From contig DJPL01000056.1 of the NCBI GenBank assembly GCA_002437415.1, forward strand, positions 1 through 31,730: DNA of 31,730 nucleotides, written 5' to 3'. This document shows, in pieces, positions 1 to 7,547 of this stretch. A model generated the notes under the pieces. It searched no databases and had not been told where the DNA came from. It saw only the letters and a program-made list of their open reading frames with translations. This DNA comes from Ruminococcaceae bacterium UBA6413 (GTDB taxonomy: Bacteria; Bacillota; Clostridia; Oscillospirales; Ruminococcaceae). The position numbers and the translations under genes are program-made. The number at the start of each line of letters is the position of its first letter. Position 1 is the stretch's first letter.

Positions 1-44
1 CAACTATTGACAAAGAGCCTATAAATATTCGTTATATGGCTCAT

Positions 45-76
45 AAAAAATCCCGCCCCCGAAACCCCGGGGGCGG
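45..76 (-). terminator. Rho-independent terminator of ackA
   Basis: A perfect 9-bp GC stem (CCGCCCCCG at 53-61, CGGGGGCGG at 68-76) is followed on the minus strand by a run of six T (45-50). It lies 25 bases past the acetate kinase stop codon, so it ends that transcript. Confidence 0.9.
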
Positions 77-101
77 AACGATCATATTAACCTGTTATAA
101 C

Positions 102-1313
102 TTACGCATTCTTGTCAAGACCTGTGATCTCAAGTGTATCACGGGCGATAAGGAGCTCTTCGTTAGTAGGAATTACCCATACCTCAACCTTGCTGTCGGG
201 AGCGGAGATCTTTGTGAGCTTGCCCTTTAAGCCGTCGTTTACGGAGTTGTCGAGCTTGATACCGAGGTATTCCATATCCTCGCATACGCCCTTTCTTACC
301 TCGGGAGCATTCTCGCCGATACCGCCTGTGAAGATAACGACATCAAGACCGTTCATAGCGGCTGTGTAAGAACCGATGTACTTCTTTATCTCATATGTGA
401 GCATATCCGTAACGAGCTGTGAACGCTTGTCACCGTGCTGTGCGGCACTTGTGATATCTCTGTTATCGCTGAACTGACCCGAAATTCCGAGGAAGCCCGA
501 CTTCTTGTTGAGGTAGTCGCTCATCTCAGAGGGTGTAAGTCCGAGCTTGTTCTGTACGAACTCGACAGCTGAGGGGTCAACGCTACCTGAACGTGTACCC
601 ATTATGATACCGTCAAGGGGAGTAAAGCCCATCGATGTATCAACTGACTTTCCGTCCTTGATAGCTGTGATGGAAGAACCGTTGCCGAGGTGGCATGAAA
701 CGATGTTCAGACCCTCAAGGCTCTTGCCTGTGACCTCACCGTACTTCATCGATACGAAGCGATGTGATGTGCCGTGGAAGCCGTACTTTCTTACATGGAA
801 CTGCTCATAGCACTCATAGGGCATACCAAACATATAAGCCTTGGGGGGCATTGTCTGGTGGAATGCTGTATCGAATACTACTACCTGAGGAGTTGTTTCG
901 GGAATAACCTTCTTGCAGGCTCTCAGTGCAAGTGCGTGTGCGTGGTTATGTACCGGAGCAAGATCTGCAAGACCATCGATCTGATCGATAACCTCGTCTG
1001 TTACGATCGTTGTCTTTGTGAACACCTCAGCGCCCTGCACTATTCTGTGACCTACCGCGCCGATTTCGCTCATATCCTTGATAACGGCGTAATCGCCCTT
1101 TGTCATTACTTCTACCAGCTTTTCAAAAGCCTCTGTGTGAGTGGGGAATGAACATTCCTCTACATATTCTCTGCCGTCGGCTGTCTTGTGAGTGATCTTA
1201 CCGTCAATACCGATACGCTCGCAGTTGCCCTTTGCTATGACCGACTCGTCCTTCATATCGATAAGCTGATACTTAAGTGATGAACTGCCGGCATTTACTA
1301 CCAGAATTTTCAT
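102..1313 (-). CDS. ackA: Acetate kinase
   Basis: ATP:acetate phosphotransferase, cytoplasmic; converts acetyl phosphate plus ADP to acetate plus ATP in fermentation. The 403-residue protein has the usual family length. It starts MKILVVNAGSSSLKYQLID, the conserved N-terminal phosphate-binding signature, and carries VVFDTAFHQTMP, GFHGTSHRFV, CHLGNGSSITAI and a C-terminal FTGGIGENAPEVR. The reading frame is open 27 codons further upstream, but the start at 1313 fits the family N-terminus and has AAAGGG upstream. No phosphotransacetylase gene is adjacent, unlike the common pta-ackA pair. The gene has its own promoter and a strong terminator, so it looks monocistronic. Confidence 0.97.
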   Translation of the reverse strand: MKILVVNAGSSSLKYQLIDMKDESVIAKGNCERIGIDGKITHKTADGREYVEECSFPTHTEAFEKLVEVMTKGDYAVIKDMSEIGAVGHRIVQGAEVFTKTTIVTDEVIDQIDGLADLAPVHNHAHALALRACKKVIPETTPQVVVFDTAFHQTMPPKAYMFGMPYECYEQFHVRKYGFHGTSHRFVSMKYGEVTGKSLEGLNIVSCHLGNGSSITAIKDGKSVDTSMGFTPLDGIIMGTRSGSVDPSAVEFVQNKLGLTPSEMSDYLNKKSGFLGISGQFSDNRDITSAAQHGDKRSQLVTDMLTYEIKKYIGSYTAAMNGLDVVIFTGGIGENAPEVRKGVCEDMEYLGIKLDNSVNDGLKGKLTKISAPDSKVEVWVIPTNEELLIARDTLEITGLDKNA

Positions 1314-1365
1314 ATTGATTGATACCCTTTCTGAATTTGTTTTTGCAGTATGCAATATCATTATT

Positions 1366-1394
1366 ATTTTAAACCAATCCGGTCGAAAAATCAA
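1366..1394 (-). promoter_or_regulatory. Sigma-A promoter of ackA
   Basis: On the minus strand, -35 TTGATT (1389-1394) and -10 TAAAAT (1366-1371) are separated by 17 bp, giving a leader of roughly 45 nt before the ackA start. Confidence 0.65.
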
Positions 1395-1483
1395 GTGCTT
1401 TGACGAAAATTACACCGTCTTGCCGCTATTTTTATAATAAACCGCAAAATATACCATTTTTGCAACGGGTGCGGTAATAATAC

Positions 1484-1510
1484 AAAAACCGCCCTGTTTT
1501 TAAGGCGGCT
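1484..1510 (-). terminator. Possible weak terminator
   Basis: CCGCC (1489-1493) pairs with GGCGG (1504-1508), and five T follow on the minus strand. It sits between ackA and the toxin-antitoxin locus with no obvious gene to end. It may stop antisense read-through; low certainty. Confidence 0.3.
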
Positions 1511-1547
1511 GATTTAAACTCAATTTTGACAGCAATCATTTATAAAG

Positions 1548-1576
1548 TTGCTTTTTTCTAAATTATATGTTAAAAT
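1548..1576 (+). promoter_or_regulatory. Promoter of holin-like toxin mRNA
   Basis: -35 TTGCTT (1548-1553), 17-bp spacer, -10 TAAAAT (1571-1576). Transcription would start near 1583, leaving a 5' leader of about 75 nt before the toxin start codon. That leader contains an AGTGC-GCAA-GCACT hairpin (1623-1636). Confidence 0.6.
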
Positions 1577-1656
1577 ATTCACGAGGAACCTTGGACGATA
1601 GGCGGTCAATTCATCTCCCGAAAGTGCGCAAGCACTCTGAAAGGGGGGGTGAAGCT

Positions 1657-1755
1657 GTGTACATAACGCTAAGTGATCTAACACAGATAGGAATATTTCT
1701 TACTGCTTTCACAGTTATGATATTCACAATCTTTTCTTTTAACAAAAAGAAATAA
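1657..1755 (+). CDS. Putative holin-like toxin peptide (type I TA)
   Basis: A 32-residue hydrophobic peptide reading (V/M)YITLSDLTQIGIFLTAF, then a membrane segment and a basic KKK tail. It resembles the small 'putative holin-like toxin' peptides of Firmicutes, which have the (M)YVTLSDLIQIGIF pattern. I chose the GTG start at 1657 because it lies about 7 bases after a G-rich ribosome binding site (1643-1649) and gives the family N-terminus; the frame is open further upstream but without such support. The stop codon lies inside the left arm of the shared terminator. A convergent promoter downstream would make an antisense RNA overlapping the 3' end, the layout of TxpA/RatA-like type I toxin-antitoxin loci. 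Expected to insert in the inner membrane. Function is inferred by family resemblance. Confidence 0.8.
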   Translation: MYITLSDLTQIGIFLTAFTVMIFTIFSFNKKK

Positions 1756-1833
1756 CCGCCCTCGCTTCCAAACTGAGGCGGTTATTTTTTAACTACCATT
1801 GGGAGCGACCGTCTGTCGTTTCCCTCTTTTTGT
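1745..1833 (-). ncRNA. Predicted antisense antitoxin RNA
   Basis: A strong minus-strand promoter (-10 at 1840-1845) would start an RNA near 1833. It would cross the 3' untranslated region and the last codon of the toxin mRNA and end at the stem 1751-1786, after which the minus strand reads TTTCTTTTT. The RNA would be about 90 nt and holds an internal stem formed by GGGA and CGAC with GTCG and TCCC (1801-1824). Layout and size match RatA-like antitoxin RNAs. Inferred from promoter and terminator only; no transcript data. Confidence 0.6.
1751..1790. terminator. Bidirectional terminator of the toxin and its antisense RNA
   Basis: AATAACCGCC (1751-1760) pairs with GGCGGTTATT (1777-1786); the stem extends inward with TC/GA. 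The plus strand continues with T6 and the minus strand with TTTCTTTTT, so it can end both convergent transcripts. Confidence 0.85.
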
Positions 1834-1839
1834 ATCTAT

Positions 1840-1868
1840 AATATAACACAAAATCAAGTCGATGTCAA
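1840..1868 (-). promoter_or_regulatory. Promoter of antisense RNA
   Basis: Minus strand -35 TTGACA (1863-1868), 17-bp spacer, -10 TATATT (1840-1845). This is a near-consensus promoter facing the 3' end of the toxin gene with no coding region between. Confidence 0.75.
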
Positions 1869-1890
1869 GTGTGTTGCCCGGCATAATCCG

Positions 1891-1914
1891 GAAAATCGCC
1901 CTGCTTCAAGGACG
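1891..1914 (-). terminator. Probable terminator after ydcF-like gene
   Basis: On the minus strand CGTCCT (1909-1914) and AGGGCG (1897-1902) form a short stem with one G-U pair, followed by ATTTT. It lies about 90 bases past the YdcF-family stop. Confidence 0.4.
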
Positions 1915-2006
1915 GTTTTTACTTATCCGATTTTTTCACCTTATCACAAAAGATAAGACGGGGCTTGATACGACTTGCTGTTTTTATCGGAAGCAACACA
2001 GTATTT

Positions 2007-2612
2007 TCATATCCGATCAAGATATGTCCTGAAATCACCGACAAACTGATTTCCGCACCGTGCAAGCTCACCGAGCACTCGTTCCGTGCCTTTTTCGGTC
2101 GTATACCAGTTTTCTTTGGTAATATTATAGCAATGCACAGGGCAGACGATCATATCGACATTCGGGAAAGCCATCTGATACAGCATTAAGCATCGGCGGG
2201 CGTGAAAGGCTTTACAAATAATTATGCCGCTTTTTATCGTTACACCCTTTTCGTCAACGGCTTTACGAGAGAAAAACGCGTTATCACGGGTATGTCCCGA
2301 CTTACGCTCTTCGATGATAGCAGTCTGCGGAACGCCGTTTTTTACGAGTACATCTGTAAAAAACTCGCAGTCGGAATGATAATCTCCGTTATATATTTCC
2401 GCCTTTGAACGGACACCGTGCCATTTGTCCTCTTTTACGCTTATTCCTCCTGACGGAACGATCCAATCAGCCATACCCTTACGGTATAATTCTGCGGCAT
2501 ATTCGGGCTGTTCGGGGTGTGAGCCGCCCGGCAGAAAGATCGCATCGACCCTCTTCGGTTCTTCAGATACAAAGATGAAATCCGAAATATCGGTAATGAT
2601 TCGATTTGCCAT
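2007..2612 (-). CDS. YdcF family protein (DUF218)
   Basis: A 201-residue protein of the YdcF/SanA/ElyC (DUF218) superfamily, whose members have a Rossmann-like fold. Function is poorly known; some relatives act in envelope integrity. Recognisable parts are the first strand with DAIFLPGGSHPEQPEYA, the glycine-rich WIVPSGGIS, the E-x-R-S-x-x-T-x-x-N region (IIEERKSGHTRDNAFFSRK) and the HARRCLMLYQ segment. There is no signal peptide or membrane segment, unlike SanA, so it is probably cytoplasmic. The start is supported by GAGGAG nine bases upstream. It lies 64 bp downstream of the C11 protease with no clear terminator between, so the two may be co-transcribed. Confidence 0.8.
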   Translation of the reverse strand: MANRIITDISDFIFVSEEPKRVDAIFLPGGSHPEQPEYAAELYRKGMADWIVPSGGISVKEDKWHGVRSKAEIYNGDYHSDCEFFTDVLVKNGVPQTAIIEERKSGHTRDNAFFSRKAVDEKGVTIKSGIIICKAFHARRCLMLYQMAFPNVDMIVCPVHCYNITKENWYTTEKGTERVLGELARCGNQFVGDFRTYLDRI

Positions 2613-2676
2613 AAAACTTCTCCTCTCGGTATTTTTCCAAAAGAGAAATATGAACCTGTTACGGCTTGCGTTTTAA

Positions 2677-4896
2677 TTATTCCTCCGGTGTGAAATAAAC
2701 TTCGCCGTTTTCATCGGTCGTAAATACCGTGAAGCCTGTATAGCACACATTTCCGTAAATGTCGTTGATAACAAAGCTGTATCTGTAGTCGCCTGCGGGC
2801 AGATCAACAAACCGGATCATATCGTCACCGCTGCAGACGCACTCATCGCCCTCGGCTTTACCGTCAAAGTTACCCTCGCTGTCGTATGTGTTGAATATCG
2901 GAACTATGATATCGCCCTCTTCAAGCGGAACTATATTTCTTGCCGATTCACCGTTTTCGCTTACGCCGTCCCATGTTCCGAGTACAGTTATGTCATAGGC
3001 ATTGCCGTCCTGCTCCATAGCTATACGCAGGTTGGTTTCTCTGCCGTTAAGCTTTATAGGTGAAGTGTAGACCGAGCTGTTGCCATTTTCTTCTACTATA
3101 TACATAGGAATGAGGTTATCCTCGATCATGTACCACTGACCGTCGAAAGTGTCTTCAACAAGTCCCGAAGAGAAATCGACCTTTGTGCTCTGGTCAACGC
3201 CGAACTCGATCATTTCGCCTGTTTCTTCGTCCACGCGATAAACCGAGCAATTAACGCTTGCAAGGTTATTTATAGTATCGTCTGTTACGGTGAAATAGAA
3301 TGTTCCCTCATCGTCAAGCACAGGACCTACATCTATCTGTACACTGCTCTTGTCGCCGCAGAAATCCATATTGTCATTCTGATCATTATAATGCTCCCAG
3401 TTGCTTTCATAGTCGGAGTAGTCGCCGTCGCTCCAGTAAACCGCACCGTCGGCAAGCCAATTGCTTTCACCGCTGTAGCCGTCGGTCGTGCCGTTTTCCG
3501 CACCGTATGCTATTCTGTCAACAAAAGCCATATAGTAAGGGCTTACGCAAATCTTGCCGAATGTGGCAAGCTCGGTCGAGCCGTAAACTCCGAACGGATA
3601 ATAGGTCGAAAGTCCTGTAGAGCCGTCCTTGTCACTGCCGTAAATATTGTATACGACTGCCTTTTCAAGTGCCGACATAACCTTGTCCGCCTTTTCGCCG
3701 GGAACTGCCGCACTTATCATAGATCCAAGGTCGACCATATTGGTATAGCCCTCGGTATCATTATTACTGCCGTATGCTCTTACATTATAGATATTTCTTA
3801 CCGCTTCGGCAAGCAAAGCAGGCTCGTCTGAATTTTTGTACATCTCTTCGGCAGCATCATTTACCGCTTTTATAAGCTCATCTACACGGCTTAAGTCTGT
3901 AACCGAAAGGGTTGCCTCACTGCCTGCACCAACCGCTTCGCATGATGCCATAAAGCTGTCTGCGACCGTCTTGCCAAGCTCTGCCGTATCCGCTGTGGGG
4001 TTACTTTCCAAAAAGCCTGCTATCTCGGTATAATCCCAGCCGTAACCGGGCTCGGTTTCCTCCGACGCAAACATATAGTCGGCATGCGGAGCAAGCATAT
4101 TCGCCGTTTCGACAGTTGCCATAAGGCACGCGTCAAAGCCGATAAACGCAAACTTATCGGTCATCTTGTCATATACAGAGGTAAGTGATGTATCTATCTC
4201 CTCAAGTGACAGTGAATCGTTTTCGTTAAGCTCGTCAAAGCAAACGCCGCTTACGCTTCCGCCGCCGTGATTCCAGAATATAATTCCCATATTGGCTGCC
4301 ACATAGTTTTCAATGCCCCAGCTAAGGAAGTCTGTCAGCACCTCAGACGTACCCATATTTACCTGTTCTTTTTCATCGACAATGGTTATCTCGCCGTCTG
4401 TGACAACATAACGCTGTGTCTTATCGGCAGATATTCCGTATGTATCTGCCCATGCACCCGCGCCGCCTGTCTGGAATACAAACTTCACGTTTTCGCTTTG
4501 CGAACCTGCTACCATTTCCTCAATATCACCGCTCGCAAGTCCGTTTTCGCTTTCAAGGTCACTGCCGCACATATATACAAATATAGTCCATGTGCCCTCA
4601 TCACCCATAGGCGTTTCGGCTTCTCTTTGCTTTCTTGTAATGTTTATTCCTTCCGAGCTGCTGAAGGTAAGCTTTGATGCACGGCTTCCCGTGACCTCGC
4701 CGTCATACTTATTGCCGCCGCTTTCGCCGCCGTCGGAAGTTCCGCTCTCGCTTGTCTGTCTGTTATCGCTTGCGGTCGAACTGTCCGAAAGCTCTTCTTC
4801 GTCATCAAGACAGCCGCTTGAAAGAAGTGCCGTTGCAAGTACGGAAAATGCAAGTAATGTACGCAGAATCTTTTCTCGTGCTTTTGTTTTTCTCAT
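2677..4896 (-). CDS. Clostripain-related (C11) cysteine peptidase, lipoprotein
   Basis: A 739-residue secreted protein. The first 29 residues are a lipoprotein signal with lipobox LSSGC (Cys29). An acidic Ser/Gly/Asp-rich linker runs to about residue 75, and the peptidase C11 domain begins near WTIFVYMCGSDLESENG (about 103). The catalytic pair is visible: His in FWNHGGG (about His210) and Cys in GFDACLMATVE (about Cys257). The C-terminal half (about 480-739) looks like beta-rich domains of unknown role. Expected on the outer face of the membrane, cleaving after basic residues as in clostripain; that specificity is inferred. The start is supported by AAAGGAG, and the gene has its own promoter. 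Gut Clostridia often encode several such proteases. Confidence 0.88.
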   Translation of the reverse strand: MRKTKAREKILRTLLAFSVLATALLSSGCLDDEEELSDSSTASDNRQTSESGTSDGGESGGNKYDGEVTGSRASKLTFSSSEGINITRKQREAETPMGDEGTWTIFVYMCGSDLESENGLASGDIEEMVAGSQSENVKFVFQTGGAGAWADTYGISADKTQRYVVTDGEITIVDEKEQVNMGTSEVLTDFLSWGIENYVAANMGIIFWNHGGGSVSGVCFDELNENDSLSLEEIDTSLTSVYDKMTDKFAFIGFDACLMATVETANMLAPHADYMFASEETEPGYGWDYTEIAGFLESNPTADTAELGKTVADSFMASCEAVGAGSEATLSVTDLSRVDELIKAVNDAAEEMYKNSDEPALLAEAVRNIYNVRAYGSNNDTEGYTNMVDLGSMISAAVPGEKADKVMSALEKAVVYNIYGSDKDGSTGLSTYYPFGVYGSTELATFGKICVSPYYMAFVDRIAYGAENGTTDGYSGESNWLADGAVYWSDGDYSDYESNWEHYNDQNDNMDFCGDKSSVQIDVGPVLDDEGTFYFTVTDDTINNLASVNCSVYRVDEETGEMIEFGVDQSTKVDFSSGLVEDTFDGQWYMIEDNLIPMYIVEENGNSSVYTSPIKLNGRETNLRIAMEQDGNAYDITVLGTWDGVSENGESARNIVPLEEGDIIVPIFNTYDSEGNFDGKAEGDECVCSGDDMIRFVDLPAGDYRYSFVINDIYGNVCYTGFTVFTTDENGEVYFTPEE

Positions 4897-4942
4897 AAAT
4901 TCTCCTTTAAGATCGAATTATAACTATAATCTCATTGCTATA

Positions 4943-4971
4943 ATTATAATCGATATCACGGGCAATTTCAA
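4943..4971 (-). promoter_or_regulatory. Promoter of C11 peptidase gene
   Basis: Minus strand -35 TTGAAA (4966-4971), 17-bp spacer, -10 TATAAT (4943-4948), about 45 bp before the start codon. Confidence 0.75.
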
Positions 4972-5150
4972 CAAACAGGCGGAAAACGGAGTTTATCAGG
5001 CGGGAAACGGTAAATCTTTCGTCTGAAAACTTTGTTAGTTTAAATACTTCCTTTCCACTCCCCTGCAAATAATTCTTTATGCTATTCAGCATTATCAAGC
5101 CAAGTAAGTCTACACTAATCTAATTTTTACAAAAAAATTTTAAAAACCTC

Positions 5151-5179
5151 TTGACAAACATCAAAGTATCGGTTATAAT
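5151..5179 (+). promoter_or_regulatory. Consensus sigma-A promoter of rubrerythrin
   Basis: Perfect -35 TTGACA (5151-5156), 17-bp spacer, perfect -10 TATAAT (5174-5179). It suggests strong expression unless repressed. The leader is about 80 nt. Confidence 0.9.
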
Positions 5180-5188
5180 AAAATCATC

Positions 5189-5229
5189 AAATCAGTAAGC
5201 GTTACTGATTTTGTTAAAAACGCTAACAA
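5189..5229 (+). promoter_or_regulatory. Dyads in rubrerythrin leader (possible operator or RNA hairpin)
   Basis: A perfect 10-bp inverted repeat, AAATCAGTAA-GCG-TTACTGATTT (5189-5211), begins about 3 bases after the predicted transcription start. It is followed by TTGTTA-N7-TAACAA (5211-5229). AGCGTT (5198-5203) can also pair with AACGCT (5219-5224), so alternative hairpins are possible. The site could bind a redox or peroxide regulator or form an RNA stem that stabilises the message. The regulator is unknown. Confidence 0.5.
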
Positions 5230-5268
5230 ACAAAAGATTTACAATGACGAAAGGATAGGTAATTTACT

Positions 5269-5820
5269 ATGAAAAAATGGGTATGTCCGGTATGCGGTTA
5301 CGTTCATGAGGGAGATACACCTCCCGAGTTCTGCCCCCAGTGCAAGGCTCCCGGTAGCAAGTTTACAGAGCTTAAGGAGAGCGAGAAGCTTGTATTCGCA
5401 GATGAGCACAAGGTTGGCATTGCAAAGGCAGTTGAAGATGAAGAGATCATCGCAGGCTTAAAGGCTAACTTTGAGGGCGAATGCACAGAAGTAGGTATGT
5501 ATCTTGCTATGGCAAGAGCCGCTCACAGAGAGGGCTATCCCGAGGTAGGTCTTTACTACGAAAAGGCCGCATGGGAAGAGGCTGAGCACGCTGCAAAGTT
5601 TGCAGAGCTTTTAGGCGATGTTGTAAGTGCATCGACAAAAGAAAACCTTGAGAAGAGAGTTGCCGCAGAGCACGGTGCTACACAGGGCAAGCTTGACCTT
5701 GCAAAGAGAGCTAAGCAGTTAAATCTTGACGCTATCCACGACACGGTTCACGAGATGGCTAAGGACGAAGCCCGCCACGGCAAGGCATTTGAAGGTCTTT
5801 TAAACCGTTACTTCAAGTAA
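5269..5820 (+). CDS. Reverse rubrerythrin
   Basis: Cytoplasmic non-haem iron protein that reduces hydrogen peroxide (and in relatives O2) to water using NADH through redox partners, protecting anaerobes from oxygen. The domain order is reversed relative to classical rubrerythrin. A rubredoxin Fe(Cys)4 domain comes first (CPVCGY near residue 5 and CPQCKA near 22), then a ferritin-like diiron four-helix domain with FEGECTEVGMYLAMA, WEEAEHAAKFAE and KDEARHGKAFE. The 183-residue length matches the reverse rubrerythrins of Clostridium acetobutylicum. It is a single-gene unit behind a near-perfect promoter, and its codon choice looks like that of a highly expressed gene. Regulation by a peroxide sensor such as PerR is known in relatives; here it is only inferred. 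Confidence 0.93.
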   Translation: MKKWVCPVCGYVHEGDTPPEFCPQCKAPGSKFTELKESEKLVFADEHKVGIAKAVEDEEIIAGLKANFEGECTEVGMYLAMARAAHREGYPEVGLYYEKAAWEEAEHAAKFAELLGDVVSASTKENLEKRVAAEHGATQGKLDLAKRAKQLNLDAIHDTVHEMAKDEARHGKAFEGLLNRYFK

Positions 5821-5823
5821 TCG

Positions 5824-5875
5824 GGCGGCTGTGAGCCTCACCAAATTCCGGCGGCTGTGAGCCGCTACAAATTCC
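5824..5875. repeat. Two tandem copies of a 26-bp GC-rich element
   Basis: GGCGGCTGTGAGCC-N4-CAAATTCC occurs at 5824-5849 and again at 5850-5875, with 23 of 26 positions the same. The second copy can fold as GCGGCT-GTG-AGCCGC. No T run follows, so it is not a standard terminator. It may be a REP-like dispersed element. Confidence 0.6.
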
Positions 5876-6000
5876 GCCTTTTATAACGATCCGGCTTATC
5901 GCAGGATAGCAAAACGGCGGGGATCAACATAGTGATAATCAATAAAAACGGTTTTAGCCAAGGTTACGCTATCGGCGGATATTTATGCTAATATGCAATT

Positions 6001-6039
6001 AAGGGGTGCTGTGATAAAGTCGCAGTACCCCTTGTTTTT
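6001..6039 (+). terminator. Rho-independent terminator downstream of rubrerythrin
   Basis: An 11-bp stem (6001-6011 with 6023-6033, one G-U pair) is followed by GTTTTT. It is 180 bp past the rubrerythrin stop, faces the convergent gene ending at 6055, and is the only strong plus-strand terminator here. Confidence 0.8.
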
Positions 6040-6054
6040 GCATTAAGCCGTCGG

Positions 6055-7524
6055 TTATTCCTTTTTTGACCCCATCATAGCCGCAAGATGTGCCGCTACC
6101 AACTTTGTGGTTTCATTGCTGAGTGGATCGGCAGGTTTTGTGTTATCGGTAAGATGGATGATTTCCCGATGTTTTTTAACTTTTTCCTTCTTGGGCTCGG
6201 GGAGAGAGTTGAAGAAGTCCTCGGACGACACCTCAACATACTTATCATAATTATTGATATAAGAACGGGCAGTTCCCATTATCTTTGAATATCCCGCATC
6301 GCCCGAATTCTTTACCTCGGTGAAGAACTGATTTATCCTGTCGTCATGCACCTTTGCAAGGCAGGACGCAACATAGGTATATGTCGCGGAAAGCTCGGGA
6401 TTTCTCATAACGTTGAGTGCAAAGTCGATAAAGTCATCCTTGCTGTGATAACGCAGATAGTTGCAGGCGGCGGTAACACTGTTATAATAGTTCTCCGAAA
6501 TTATGACCTTGCCGTCAAGCTCGGTCTGTCCTGCCAGCAAAGCGTCAAGCATAGGCTTTGTAAGCTCGTCAACGCCCTGTGCACACGCTACCATATCCGC
6601 ATCGGGATAGCGCTCAGAGAATGCGTCAAGCTGTTTCGGCAGGCGCTTCTGCCCCGACTTCGGCACTATGCCGAGCTTCTGCTTTATAGCGTCATAAGTG
6701 TCCGGAGTAACGTATTTTCTCGATGTAAGACCTATACGCAATTGTTCTTTTGTCAGCGACTCAAACGGAACGCGAAAGGAAGCGGAAGAAAAGCCTATAG
6801 CCTTCTTTTCGCCGTTCTCATCGGCAACCTTCCAGATCTCCCTGAGCGGCTGTATCTGCACGGTATAGAACGGCTTGCCCTCTATTGCCGCCGCGCAAGC
6901 CGCATAATGCCCCTTAAGGAGTACCGAATAAAGTCCTGAAAAATGCAGTGAGATGCCGAACAGATCACCGTTTCTCAGCCCCTCGGCAGAAGCCTTTTTG
7001 ATAAGGGAGGGGTCATATGCGGACGGCTTTTCGGTCGGTATAAGAAAAGGTGCGCTGTACGCCTTGTCGCCTATCACCCTTATATTTCTGCTGCTGTTAC
7101 GCAATTGTTTTGACACACCGTAGCCCGACCAGAAGAACATACTCTCACCTGCTGTGGGGTATGTTTCAACATATGTGACCGCATACAGTCCATCGGGAAG
7201 CAGTCGCATAAGCTGCTCAAGCGCATACTCGGGTGAGCCGCCTGCCGCAAGTCTTGAATATGCTCCGTCTATGCTCTCGGCAATAATAGAGCCGCTTGAG
7301 GCACTGCCGTACTCGCTTATTACCTTGTCCGCGTCTGTGTCGTCCATACCTCCGCTTATGACCATGACCGGGGCATCGTGGGAATAAAGGCAGTACTTAT
7401 CATATTCGGAATTCATACGGCATATGCCTATCTTTGCAAGACCGTCCTTAACCGAGAAAACAAGCACCTCGCTGTCATCTATATTGATATGTTCGCATAC
7501 TACCTGAGGTATCTTTTCACTCAT
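6055..7524 (-). CDS. Hypothetical protein, 489 aa
   Basis: I do not recognise this family. The protein appears soluble: no signal peptide or membrane segment is visible. The N-terminal ~150 residues are mixed alpha/beta. The centre (about 150-300) is rich in aromatic residues and contains NGDLFGISLHFSGLY and FYTVQIQPLREIW. The C-terminal half (about 300-490) is helical and contains CNYLRYHSKDDFIDFALNVM, like a helical-repeat region, and ends in a charged tail with KKEKVKKHREI. The start is supported by AAAGGGGCGAAGG. It is 23 bp downstream of a membrane-protein gene and probably in the same operon, so a cytoplasmic partner of that protein is possible. Confidence 0.75.
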   Translation of the reverse strand: MSEKIPQVVCEHINIDDSEVLVFSVKDGLAKIGICRMNSEYDKYCLYSHDAPVMVISGGMDDTDADKVISEYGSASSGSIIAESIDGAYSRLAAGGSPEYALEQLMRLLPDGLYAVTYVETYPTAGESMFFWSGYGVSKQLRNSSRNIRVIGDKAYSAPFLIPTEKPSAYDPSLIKKASAEGLRNGDLFGISLHFSGLYSVLLKGHYAACAAAIEGKPFYTVQIQPLREIWKVADENGEKKAIGFSSASFRVPFESLTKEQLRIGLTSRKYVTPDTYDAIKQKLGIVPKSGQKRLPKQLDAFSERYPDADMVACAQGVDELTKPMLDALLAGQTELDGKVIISENYYNSVTAACNYLRYHSKDDFIDFALNVMRNPELSATYTYVASCLAKVHDDRINQFFTEVKNSGDAGYSKIMGTARSYINNYDKYVEVSSEDFFNSLPEPKKEKVKKHREIIHLTDNTKPADPLSNETTKLVAAHLAAMMGSKKE

Positions 7525-7547
7525 ATTTTTGCCTTCGCCCCTTTCGC

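Noticed and set aside
36..230. A plus-strand 64-codon frame at the left edge
   Set aside because: It runs through the ackA terminator and the 3' end of ackA in antisense and has no ribosome binding site.
4907..5098. A 63-codon open frame on the minus strand upstream of the C11 peptidase
   Set aside because: It spans the peptidase promoter (-35 at 4966, -10 at 4943), has no good ribosome binding site, and the peptide looks like nothing known.
5211..5229. Rex-binding site in the rubrerythrin leader
   Set aside because: TTGTTA and TAACAA are separated by 7 bases where the Rex consensus needs 6, so I keep it only as an unnamed dyad.
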